Positions 1-8,501 of a stretch of DNA of 64,000 bases are shown piece by piece. The stretch's first letter is position 1; each line of letters begins with the position of its first letter. The translations under genes and the position numbers were made by a program. The DNA is from Stachybotrys elegans (taxonomy: Eukaryota > Ascomycota > Sordariomycetes > Hypocreales > Stachybotryaceae). The stretch is taken from assembly GCA_020746835.1 (NCBI GenBank), contig JAGPNK010000013.1, positions 372,001 to 436,000 of the forward strand. The letters are read 5' to 3'. Below the pieces are notes generated by a model. The model saw nothing but the letters and a program-made list of their open reading frames with translations, had not been told where the DNA came from and ran no database searches.

Positions 1-51
1 GGGAAGTAGAGAGGTGGCAGCGAGGATGCTGCCAATGCCGGGGACCTGCAT
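1..51 (-). CDS. Possible start of a gene running off the left edge
   Basis: On the minus strand an ATG at 51 in a good context (CCCACC before it) opens 17 codons reading MQVPGIGSILAATSLLP, which looks like the start of a secreted or membrane protein. An in-frame stop lies a few codons upstream, so the ATG would be the true start. Only 51 bases are visible, so the identity cannot be judged and the call could be chance. Confidence 0.25.
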   Translation of the reverse strand, partial: MQVPGIGSILAATSLLP

Positions 52-779
52 GGTGGGCGAGAGGAGGCCGGGCTTTATGTAGATATCTTACGGAGGGCGT
101 AGGCAGGCAGCAATGGACTTCAGGTTAGGGCAAAGTGGACTACGTTGGGGCGGATGCTGATGCAGGTGCCTCCGATGTTCGCCCCTGCTGCGTTGCGCGT
201 CGTGGATGGGAGGTGCTGCGTGAGGTCTGACGGAGGGAAGGTGGCATGATGCCTCCTTCCCCTGACACCGCCGCTTACTTCATCGGGCCCCTACCAGTGT
301 ACGTACTTGTACAAAGTACCTTTCCTCCACCCATGCTTCTACCTCCAATTCTTGACTCTCTCGCAAGTACTTGTAACAAGAATAAAAAGCCGAAACAAAA
401 AACTGAACTTGTGTTGAGCACAGTTAGAATTCATACTCATCGCGATCCGGCGCATGTGATGCTATTCTGATACCTGCTCACGGTCGCATGCCGCAACACA
501 TCCACCTCAAACTTGCTCAACCCAGCCGCTCGCATCCAATCAGAGCCGTGCATTCCTGTAACTTCTTCCACATTGAGCCAACGCGTATCGCACGAGCAGG
601 TTCCTGACTATCTTAGCGCTGGAGCGATGGTGATGATGCGCACGTTAGAACCACCCCATGGCGCGTGGGTTATCAAGGTTCTGGTCTAAGTGTGCGCGTG
701 CTTGGCCATATAAAACCAGCATTCTCGATCCGTCAGGACGTGCTAGTATCTTGTTACTCAATCATTCTACAGAATCATC
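52..779. other. Intergenic, no gene seen
   Basis: No reading frame with protein-like composition was found. The right end contains the TATA-like promoter element of the small gene that starts at 780. Confidence 0.5.
707..715 (+). promoter_or_regulatory. TATA-like element
   Basis: The sequence CATATAAAA lies about 65-73 bases before the ATG at 780, a usual distance for a fungal TATA element with a short leader. It supports the small gene downstream being real. Confidence 0.45.
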
Positions 780-1259
780 ATGTGCGGCCCGGAAAACACA
801 AACAGACCTCGAGGCGGTGCCATTGTTGCCCTCGGTCCGCCCGGCATACCAGGGCCTCTTCAGCTCGGAGGTGACCTTGCCTTTCATACTCCCGGAAGCC
901 CTGGGAGTCTGACAGCCAGCCATGCAAGGCTGACTCCCACGAGAGAGTTCAGCCTAGAGGAGCTCCAAGGCCTCCAAGTCGTGATACAGTGAGTCCGAAG
1001 CACCTTCTGATCCGTGCAGAAAGTAACAATTTGTAGTTATAGTGGCGACATGACAAGAAGCGCCGGGGAGTGTGGTCTCTTCCGTCGTCTTGATCTCGAC
1101 GGCGAATACAGTGGAGGCTACATAGAACTTCCTTTGGAAAAGCCTCTATCCTTGGAGGTGGGAAACAACGGCATCATTGGGCGCCGCGTCTCGCTCATCT
1201 CTTCGCAAAGTGTTCTCGCCGAGGGCATTGTTGGATTCAACTACACAAGCACAGCCTAA
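780..1259 (+). CDS. Small two-exon hypothetical protein
   Basis: Exons 780-988 and 1037-1259 give a 143-residue protein. The 48-base intron has a GTGAGT donor and TTGTAG acceptor, and joining there keeps the frame; the earlier CAG at 1017-1019 would create a stop at once. The N-terminal half is rich in glycine and proline, and the C-terminal half (after YSGDM) has short alternating hydrophobic stretches. There is no signal peptide and no recognised domain. A TATA-like element lies at 707-715. It may be a lineage-specific protein or a remnant of a longer gene; function is unknown. Confidence 0.45.
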
Positions 1260-1726
1260 CTACAAGGCACATTACCGACACGAGTACGGACATGGCAGTC
1301 ATCCAAGGCGTTTCTGGTTTGATAGCATGTTACAATTATCATGGCCTTGTTAGGATATATCACGATAGGGATAAGGGTACGGTGCAGGATGAAGATCGGG
1401 AGGAAGAGTGGCAGATGCCAGGATTGGGCGTAGTGCCAATAGCTCTGGTAACCACAAACAGTCAAAAGAATAGACCAATACGGCAATAAGACAATCTTCA
1501 AGCTTCCTACAAGGAGAGCCCTTCACTTGAGTTCAAGGTGTAAATGCGTTGCAAGAGGCATGATCTCGTACAAGGAGCGAGATGGTGATGTACCCGGCCA
1601 CACCGGGCTGTGACATTTCATAACTCGGTGACATATAGCATACTACGATGAATTGTACTATCAATCGGTATCCTAAGCAATAAGCAAAACCGTCATGCGC
1701 ATTCAACATGGTGATATCAAGCCGCT
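1260..1726. other. Intergenic, convergent 3' ends
   Basis: This lies between the end of the small plus-strand gene and the end of the minus-strand oxygenase gene. Short frames exist on both strands but none looks coding. Confidence 0.5.
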
Positions 1727-2644
1727 CTACTCATGAAATACCAAGCATCTGACTTCAATGCTTTGCCTGAATTTTGATCCCTTGGGTGTATTGGGGTCAA
1801 GAAACGCCGTATGAGGTGACAAGCCTGCAATTCCATCTTGTCCATCTGGTTGTCCCTGACTGTGCGAGTCAAAACACTTGATGAACAAGACTTCATCGGG
1901 TGTCATATCCTTGACATAATATAATTTGTGCGTGTCGTTAGGCGCAATGGAATACGTTTCGCCCTTGACTTCGTAACCTGCAGTGGATTCTGCCGACAAA
2001 GGATCAGGCAGCACCTCCTTTCCTCGATCGTCCTGATCCCCATCTTCACGTCGAGGGTAGAGCAAGTCAATGTTGATCAAATCTTGTGGCGTCGTGGTTC
2101 GCCAGTCGATGACGGCCAGTGGGTAGTCGCTAGCGGGGTGCCCAATTGGTCGCCAAACATTGATGAGCTGGTAGCGGCCCTTGAGTAGCTCCTCAACTTC
2201 ATGTGCAGGCGCATGTCTTCGCACCCTCACCTCGGCTGCTCGAGGGGTCTGGTCGACGTGGACTTGCTGCACGGGTTGTCTGGGACTGGAGTTTTGTCTC
2301 TTCCGAATCGTATGATCGAATATCACCACCTTCTTCACGTCGGGAAGCTTCTCGCGCAGCAAAGCTTCGACTTCAGCGTAATAACCATTCCGTACGGCGG
2401 CGTCATCGACAAAGTCTTTCTCCTCAGATGGCCATTGGTAAAATGCAAACCCAGAAACATCAGTTCCAAAGTCGAGACCAGCGTCGCGAATGTTGGTCAC
2501 TGAGCGACGGCGCTCGGTACGCCGGAAAGACGTGACATCCGAATCGACCTTTGTCCAGGGCTTGCAGTCATGCCCTTGCAGGGTGGCTGGATCCAGGTAG
2601 CGGAAGACGCCGGTTGTCATACTGGCTGTGTAATTGGGCTGCAA
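1727..2644 (-). CDS. CmcJ/AsaB/GA4-desaturase-like oxygenase
   Basis: An uninterrupted frame of 305 residues. The order of blocks is that of the fungal hydroxylase/desaturase family that includes AsaB, CTB9 and GA4 desaturase and resembles CmcJ: an N-terminal FRYLDP segment, a central VVIFDHTIRKR block, HVDQTPRAAEVRVRRH about residues 130-145, then INVWRPIG (about 160) and the C-terminal DEVLFIKCFDS and HTAFLDPNTPKGSKFRQSIEVRCLVF. Members are thought to be iron and 2-oxoglutarate dependent enzymes acting on secondary metabolites; the His and Asp of HVDQ and the late HTAF His are the likely metal ligands. The start at 2644 fits the family length. No biosynthetic core gene is adjacent, so the substrate cannot be inferred. 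Confidence 0.85.
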   Translation of the reverse strand: MQPNYTASMTTGVFRYLDPATLQGHDCKPWTKVDSDVTSFRRTERRRSVTNIRDAGLDFGTDVSGFAFYQWPSEEKDFVDDAAVRNGYYAEVEALLREKLPDVKKVVIFDHTIRKRQNSSPRQPVQQVHVDQTPRAAEVRVRRHAPAHEVEELLKGRYQLINVWRPIGHPASDYPLAVIDWRTTTPQDLINIDLLYPRREDGDQDDRGKEVLPDPLSAESTAGYEVKGETYSIAPNDTHKLYYVKDMTPDEVLFIKCFDSHSQGQPDGQDGIAGLSPHTAFLDPNTPKGSKFRQSIEVRCLVFHE

Positions 2645-3425
2645 GAGAAAAATTTGGTCTTCAGTCGAGTAGTGAAGAGATCAAGAGTCAAAACGCTGGT
2701 CAAACGCCATGCGAATGAGAAGCTTTATGACGCAATTGTGTGATATAGGACCACGGCCCTATTTTGTTCCGGATACATCCCCTTACCAAACAGGTATAAC
2801 TTGGGGAAGCCTGCATCCCTGCTCCCTGCTTCCCTACTACATACTCGGTCCGCCGAGGCCTGCCTTGGTCTGCTCTGATGAATCTTGTATCCAGAACCCG
2901 AGCGGCTGGCTACATGTATTAAAACTTGACTCCAGGTAAGCTTCCGAAGCCAGTCAGCTATAACAGCATTTTTCTGACTCAGAGGCAATTCGAAAGCGGC
3001 CAACCGCAGAATCAAGTTGAAACCCGCGCAAGCTCTATGCGTCACTCATCAGTTCAAGCCTTCTGTAATCATCTTCCGTCATTCTAAGCTTATGATTCCG
3101 TTGCCGACATTTATTTGTAACCTTTTTGCCACAGGCGGCAATTCTGATCACGACCTGGACATCATTACCTTTGACTTTACTGCTGCCAAACGACACCGTC
3201 AGAACCTATTTTGTCTTCTTATTGTTGATCACCGTATCAGTAATATTGATAGATTGAACTGGACAAGGGTCATTGTTGCCCTTTGCTAATTCGCCATGAT
3301 CCTTGTTCACAAAACTCTTGCAATATACCTCGTCGTAAAAGGATCGGAAATCCTACCAAAAGATACGGTATGGGGTTTTGATATTCACAGCTATAAAGAC
3401 GAATTCGGATATATAGATTATCAAC
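2645..3425. other. Intergenic, no gene seen
   Basis: This holds the upstream region of the minus-strand oxygenase and the end of the WSC gene. Frames at 2725-3045 and 3017-3289 lack any protein-like pattern or splice signals. Confidence 0.5.
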
Positions 3426-5120
3426 TTAGACCCCGAACTCATACAAGTGGATACGCGCACCACTACCGCACGTCTGGGCGCTGTCTCCTGAGCATGGTGC
3501 CTGGCACTCGGCCTTGTCCACCAAGACATTGCTCTGAGAGTCCTGAATGTCGTTGCCACACCAGCACTCGCGTCCATTCTCGAGACCAGCATACTTGGTC
3601 CCCTCTCGGGCGCACAATGCCTGACAGCCGCCGATTGTGAGCTCTGAGTCGCTAACGAGGACCTGCTTATCTAGAGTCCGCTTGGTCGACGGGAATAGGT
3701 CCTTGTGGCAGCCAATGTCCTTCCACCGCTTCTTCTCAGGTACCACGTATTGGTAGAGGGAAATGCGCGCACCCGCTCCACACATCTCACCCAGTCTACC
3801 AGAGCAGGGCGTGCTGCAGTCTGCCGAATCAACCCAGACGTTATCTAACGGGTCCTGAATGGCATCTCCACACCAGCACTCATTTCCATTTTCTGTACCA
3901 GCCAGCTTCTTTCCGCGCTCCAGGCAGAGGGATTGGCACATGGAGTTGTAGAGCTCGGAACCAATATAAGCCTGGTCTGGGAGTGTGCGAGACTTGCCCG
4001 GCCATAGGTCTTTGTAGCAACCGACGACCCGCCAGTCCTCTTTCTCCGGCACGGCATATCGGTACAGGAAGATGCGGCCTCCACTGCCACAGGTTCGAGA
4101 CTTATCGCCCGAGCATGGCTTGCTGCATTCACTGTCAAGGGTCGGCGTGTTGCTAGCCGGGGTTTGGATGGCATCGCCACACCAGCACTCACGGCCATTT
4201 TCAACGCCTGACAGGACCTTGCCGTTTTGCAGGCAAGTCGCCTGACATACTTCAGGAGTTAGACTGGTGTCGCTGGCAAAGGCCAGCTCCCGAAGTGTGC
4301 GGGCATTAGACGGGTACAGGTCCTTGTGGCAGCCTTGAGGGATCCAGGTGGGCTCGGTGTGAGGCGGGGCGGCTGTCGTCGTAGGAATTGAGGTGGAGGA
4401 GGTGGAGGCGGTGGTAGTGGTCGTGACTGGATCTGGATCGTTTCCTGGAGGCAGAGGTGCTGAATCAATGATGGCCTCGAAGACTAGCAAGAGCTTGTTG
4501 CCGCCACACATCTGAGACTTGTTGCCAGGGCAGGGGATGTTGCAATCTGCTTGATTCTGAGCCCAATCGCCCCCTACAAATGACCCGCACCAGCACTGGG
4601 TGCCCGACTTAACACCGGCGTATTGGAAACCATCCTCCCAGCAGGCTGCCTCGCACTTATCGACAGTCAGGCTGTTGCCGCCCTCCCTCGTGGAGCGGTG
4701 GCTCAGGGTTTGGTCATCGATGTAGCAGCCTAGGGACTCCCATTTCTTCACGACAGGAGTGGGTGTGGGCGTGGGCGTGGAGGTGGTGGATGACGAGGAC
4801 TTGCTTGGCTGAGGCAAGGGCTCGTTTTTGACCTCAACGCAATACGAGTACCAGTCCTCCCAGCCTTGGCAGTCCAGGGAAATGGACGGGTTCCAGCGAG
4901 TGAAGGTCTCAGCGGGGATGGCAAATAAGTAATCGCGTACCACCTGGCAGCTCATGCCATCCCAGTTGTCATACCAGAAGCTGCAGGTCTTGATAGTATC
5001 AGGCTTCACCTCTCCGTAGGGGATTTCATCCCGCTTGCCGAGTTGGACGACAGCCGATGCACCGGCAAGTTGAGGAAGTATAGCCAGCCAGAGGGCTGCT
5101 AATGCAAAAGAGTGAAGCAT
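3426..5120 (-). CDS. Secreted LysM plus four-WSC-domain protein
   Basis: The chosen start at 5120 (MLHSFALAALWLAILPQLAGASA) gives a clear signal peptide and 564 residues; an upstream in-frame ATG at 5237 would bury it. A Lys-Arg pair at 29-30 could be a Kex2 site. Residues about 45-98 form a fungal-type LysM repeat (FTRWNPSISLDC, then YCVEV). A Ser/Thr/Pro linker follows, then WSC domains at about 127-215, 259-355, 363-457 and 465-561, each with GCYxD/GCHKDL, CxxxC, CWCG and Cx3CSG-type cysteines. LysM binds chitin-type glycans and WSC binds wall polysaccharide, so a wall-binding extracellular lectin is the likely role. No membrane anchor or catalytic domain is present. It neighbours another secreted protein and a secreted glucanase. 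Confidence 0.9.
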   Translation of the reverse strand: MLHSFALAALWLAILPQLAGASAVVQLGKRDEIPYGEVKPDTIKTCSFWYDNWDGMSCQVVRDYLFAIPAETFTRWNPSISLDCQGWEDWYSYCVEVKNEPLPQPSKSSSSTTSTPTPTPTPVVKKWESLGCYIDDQTLSHRSTREGGNSLTVDKCEAACWEDGFQYAGVKSGTQCWCGSFVGGDWAQNQADCNIPCPGNKSQMCGGNKLLLVFEAIIDSAPLPPGNDPDPVTTTTTASTSSTSIPTTTAAPPHTEPTWIPQGCHKDLYPSNARTLRELAFASDTSLTPEVCQATCLQNGKVLSGVENGRECWCGDAIQTPASNTPTLDSECSKPCSGDKSRTCGSGGRIFLYRYAVPEKEDWRVVGCYKDLWPGKSRTLPDQAYIGSELYNSMCQSLCLERGKKLAGTENGNECWCGDAIQDPLDNVWVDSADCSTPCSGRLGEMCGAGARISLYQYVVPEKKRWKDIGCHKDLFPSTKRTLDKQVLVSDSELTIGGCQALCAREGTKYAGLENGRECWCGNDIQDSQSNVLVDKAECQAPCSGDSAQTCGSGARIHLYEFGV

Positions 5121-6017
5121 CGTGTTAACACGGTGGTTGGTGGATAAAAGAATGACAATACGGCCCGGCGGTTGATGAATGAATGGCAATCCACCTTGCG
5201 GGATGAAGGGGATGAAGGGGTCGAGGGAGAAGGACAAGAAAGTGAGAAGCTTCTATGTAGTAAAGTACCTAGCTACTACCGCTACTTGCCTAACCCCGGG
5301 GGTTAGATCGGGCCCTTCCCTACCGACGGGGCGGTACTAAATTATGAACAAGCTCGTTCTCGTTCCGATCGTCTCATCGGGTTCCACCCTGGCCTTGCTC
5401 GGCAAGATCCATGAGATCCCTGTGGGACTAAGAGTCATATGGTTTAATGCTAGTAGTGGGCCAATGGCGATAATTGCGTAGCTATTCATAGGTTCAACAT
5501 CTAATAGCGCCGTGGACGACTGGTACGATGGCCTGTGGAGGAACTTTTGCATGCTGAGGCAAGCTTGCCAGTGATAAGTGGCATGGATAGATTCAGGCTC
5601 GCTTACATGTCAGATGATGGCCGCGTGACTTGGGGAACTTTTGGTATGGCAAAGATAACCTTCTTGGTGTCACGGCTAGTTCCCAGCCGGGCCTGTCAGG
5701 GAAACGAGGTCGATAGAAGCCGCATCGCGACCAAGAAAGGGAGAGCTGAAACTGCCATTGCTTAGGACCATTTTGAGCATAGTCGAGCATAGCTGCAGAT
5801 ACGACACGATCTCGATGTGATTATACGCTAACACAATCGTCAATCTTTCGATCTACTGTCATTCCTTGATTTTTGACAGTGGAATAGTCAGAAGTCTCAA
5901 AGTAAAAATTAATTCTACGAAAACAGAGTCCGAGTTACAAAAATAAGAAAACAAATTACAAAAGAAATGCTCTAGCTCTGGCTGGACAATCCTCGGGTCC
6001 GAGAGGAAATTGCAAGG
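5121..6017. other. Intergenic, no gene seen
   Basis: This contains the promoter of the LysM-WSC gene and, at the right, the AT-rich 3' flank of the next minus-strand gene. No convincing coding frame was found. Confidence 0.5.
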
Positions 6018-7004
6018 TCAAGTTGCACAACCAGGCGTGGTGGCTCCCATTATATTCCCTGCAGACTCATATATGTCCAGCACGGTTTTGTGTTCCCGGG
6101 CCGCCTTAGCTTCTGCCTTCTGCGCGGGGGTGTCGGAATCGTTATGAATCATCCGTTGGATCCGGACATTTTCCATCTTCGTCCTGAGGTCTTCTATTCC
6201 AGGGTTTGCGGCAATTGTTGCCTCGATATCGATTGTAAACGCTGGTTTCAAGCCGCCATCGACAAAGTCCACATATCCCACACTGTTCGTCTTGACGTCG
6301 ATACCCTTGATGCGTTCTTCGTAGGATTTCTTGACCCAATAGTCGTTGTTGGCCGTGCGTGCGAGAAAAACCTTGCTTCGGGCCTGCTCAAACTTTTCAA
6401 AGATGAGCTTGTTTTTCTCAAAGACCTCGCTGGGGATGTTGCTCTTGGCGTATGCAACACGCTCGACGACAGATTTCACCGCGCCGTCGTAACTAGTGTA
6501 TCCATCTGAGTCCAAGAACTTCGGGAGGCCACCATCCTTGAATAAACGCCATGGCGGATACCAATTCTGGTCCCTCCCAATGGACTTGAACTTCGCTGCG
6601 ACCTGATCCATATCAAAGTCAAGCTTGTGTTGATCTGCCGCGCCGCCTGGGAGGAGCCAGGAGCCTGGGGATAGGTACTTCTTGTTGTCCAGTGCACCCG
6701 CAAACTCGTTGAAGTTCCAGGATCTTTCGGGTCGCTCATATGGTACGCCTGCCTCGTATCCCTTGTCCTTAACTCGGGGTCTCTCGTACTTCGGGGTCTC
6801 GGGCTTTGGGGGGTCGCTGCAAACACGGTACATTTTGTCGGTTTTCTGGCTGCACACCACGCCGATTGTCCATTGATCCTCGGGCAGGAGTTGATCGATA
6901 CGATATGCGTAGAACATCATAATCTTTTCGTACGAAACTCGATAGCCTTTGCCAAGGACCCCGGCAGTCAGGTAGGCGAGAATACACCAGACGTGAACCC
7001 GCAT
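6018..7004 (-). CDS. Secreted protein of unknown function
   Basis: Starting at the ATG at 7004 gives MRVHVWCILAYLTAGVLG, a good signal peptide, and a 328-residue protein; the frame stays open upstream to 7439 but that part does not look coding. The mature part has few cysteines (two near residues 50-60 and one four residues from the end), a Lys/Pro/Glu-rich stretch after the first pair, and a mainly charged helical C-terminal half with motifs such as YWVKKSYEERIKG and AQKAEAKAAREHK. I do not recognise the family. It lies between the LysM-WSC gene and the GH55 fusion gene, so a shared extracellular role is possible. Whether it is an effector, antimicrobial factor or structural protein cannot be told from sequence. 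Confidence 0.75.
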   Translation of the reverse strand: MRVHVWCILAYLTAGVLGKGYRVSYEKIMMFYAYRIDQLLPEDQWTIGVVCSQKTDKMYRVCSDPPKPETPKYERPRVKDKGYEAGVPYERPERSWNFNEFAGALDNKKYLSPGSWLLPGGAADQHKLDFDMDQVAAKFKSIGRDQNWYPPWRLFKDGGLPKFLDSDGYTSYDGAVKSVVERVAYAKSNIPSEVFEKNKLIFEKFEQARSKVFLARTANNDYWVKKSYEERIKGIDVKTNSVGYVDFVDGGLKPAFTIDIEATIAANPGIEDLRTKMENVRIQRMIHNDSDTPAQKAEAKAAREHKTVLDIYESAGNIMGATTPGCAT

Positions 7005-7245
7005 GATGGGCGAGTGAATGAGAGAAGCAGGCAAAGGCGAGGATCGACGTCGAGCCCAACTACGAGCAGCTGAGGGGGATGGAAAGTCTACATAGCATCG
7101 TTTTTGATGGGTGCTATAAGAGTCCACTTCAAATGAGTAGCACGCGAGACATGGTTGGGAACGAATATTGATTTCGCTAACCATTGTGGAGTACGAATAA
7201 TAATACACACATAGTATGATCAGGCTCGCATAGAGATTGTGGGGT

Positions 7246-7923
7246 TTAGGCTGACCGCTGGGATGGACACTTACACCCCGGTGCGTGACGCCAGCCCGCT
7301 CGGAACCGATGGGGCGCGTCGACATCGTCCTCTGAATCTGAAACGTCAAGCAGCTGCCTCCTGCGAGCATCCCGCTCCACCTTGAGATAGTTGTCGGGCC
7401 GGATCTCAGGGACTTGATGGCCTGAGTACGGACTAACAATCCTTGTGTGGAACTGGACTGGGCTGTCAGCGTAGTACCACATCTCCATCAATGAATCCCA
7501 CTCGCGCCACCAGTCGGCGTCGGGTGCGACTGAAGCCGGTGAAGGGCGTATCTCCAAGTCCTCAAGAGACTGCATATCCACCAATAGATCGGGTATATGC
7601 CACCAAAACCACTCGGCGTCCTTTGTACTGACGGATAGACGCTTCATCGGTCCAATGTCAAAAGTAGGGTACACGAGTTGGTGGTCAGATAGGCAGATGA
7701 TGTCCACGTCCAAGTTGATCCATGCATAATGTGGTGGCTTGTTGATTGTCACCTTGACATAGTGATGTTGGAGATATGACCGTGACTCGGCGCAGACATG
7801 GAGAAGTGGATGCGCAGGGCTCGGGAGCTCGCCGAGGTGAATGCGTCTGGGCTCTATGCCCAAGTCCCAGATACGTTGACGCAGCTCCAAGGGTAGTCGT
7901 TTAAACGGATGAAAAGATGCCAT
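7246..7923 (-). CDS. 2EXR-domain protein
   Basis: From the ATG at 7923 the 225-residue product begins MASFHPFKRLPLELRQRIWDLG, the hallmark of the fungal 2EXR domain, followed by PLLHVCAESRSYLQ, the second conserved block. The rest is Trp- and acid-rich, with DVSDSEDDVD near the C terminus. These proteins are abundant in filamentous fungi and their role is unknown. An in-frame ATG 17 codons upstream (7974) is possible but adds no family sequence. A GTAAGT lies a few codons before the stop (near 7275), so the true 3' end could be spliced to another exon. Confidence 0.7.
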   Translation of the reverse strand: MASFHPFKRLPLELRQRIWDLGIEPRRIHLGELPSPAHPLLHVCAESRSYLQHHYVKVTINKPPHYAWINLDVDIICLSDHQLVYPTFDIGPMKRLSVSTKDAEWFWWHIPDLLVDMQSLEDLEIRPSPASVAPDADWWREWDSLMEMWYYADSPVQFHTRIVSPYSGHQVPEIRPDNYLKVERDARRRQLLDVSDSEDDVDAPHRFRAGWRHAPGCKCPSQRSA

Positions 7924-8501
7924 AGCCCGAGTTGTAAGATGCTGGTGGCCATGTGAAAACCAGAGAAGTTGCAACTAAAGAGCGAGGTTAGCTAGTTTCA
8001 TAGTCTCACTAATAAAAGGAAGGAAGGATGAATTCGGCAGGGGAAAAAAAAAGAGGTTAATTAACGGCGGGGCTCACCCAAGCCAAGCCACTGACTAAGC
8101 ACAGCCCACCCCCCTGCACCCGCCCCACCTCCCTCGACTCAACTCTGCACTCAACTCTGCACTCAACTTTGCACTCAACCCTCGGGTCATCTACAACCAC
8201 AATTCGCCGTGCCACAGTTCCTGCGGAACCTAGGTAATGCGCGTGCTATTATTGACAGCAACTATCGAGACAGGGGTTGAACAGACTTTCGGAAGCAAGC
8301 GGGGGGGGGGCGGGGCGCATGAACGAGGTGGACAGTAAACGAGCATATCCAGGGTCCGAGGATCATGGTTCCGATAGACAAAGGTCCTCGGGAGTACATT
8401 GCACCTAGTTCTTGGGCTGCTTCAGAGATCGCATAAACTCTCGAGGTCGACGCCCCAACAGCCGACTCTGCACACCAACATCTGGGCAGCTCACAGCAGC
8501 C
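7924..8501. other. Divergent promoter region
   Basis: This is the shared upstream region of the 2EXR gene (minus) and the GH55 fusion gene (plus). It has a 12-base tandem repeat (8137-8184) and a G run near 8303-8314. No coding frame was found. Confidence 0.5.
8137..8184 (+). repeat. 12-base tandem repeat, four copies
   Basis: The unit ACTCAACTCTGC occurs twice exactly, then once with one change (ACTCAACTTTGC) and once degenerate. It lies about 320 bases before the ATG of the GH55 fusion gene. Confidence 0.8.

Noticed and set aside
7005..7439. N-terminal extension of the orphan secreted protein
   Set aside because: It would hide a clear signal peptide and overlaps the 2EXR gene; sequence is not protein-like.
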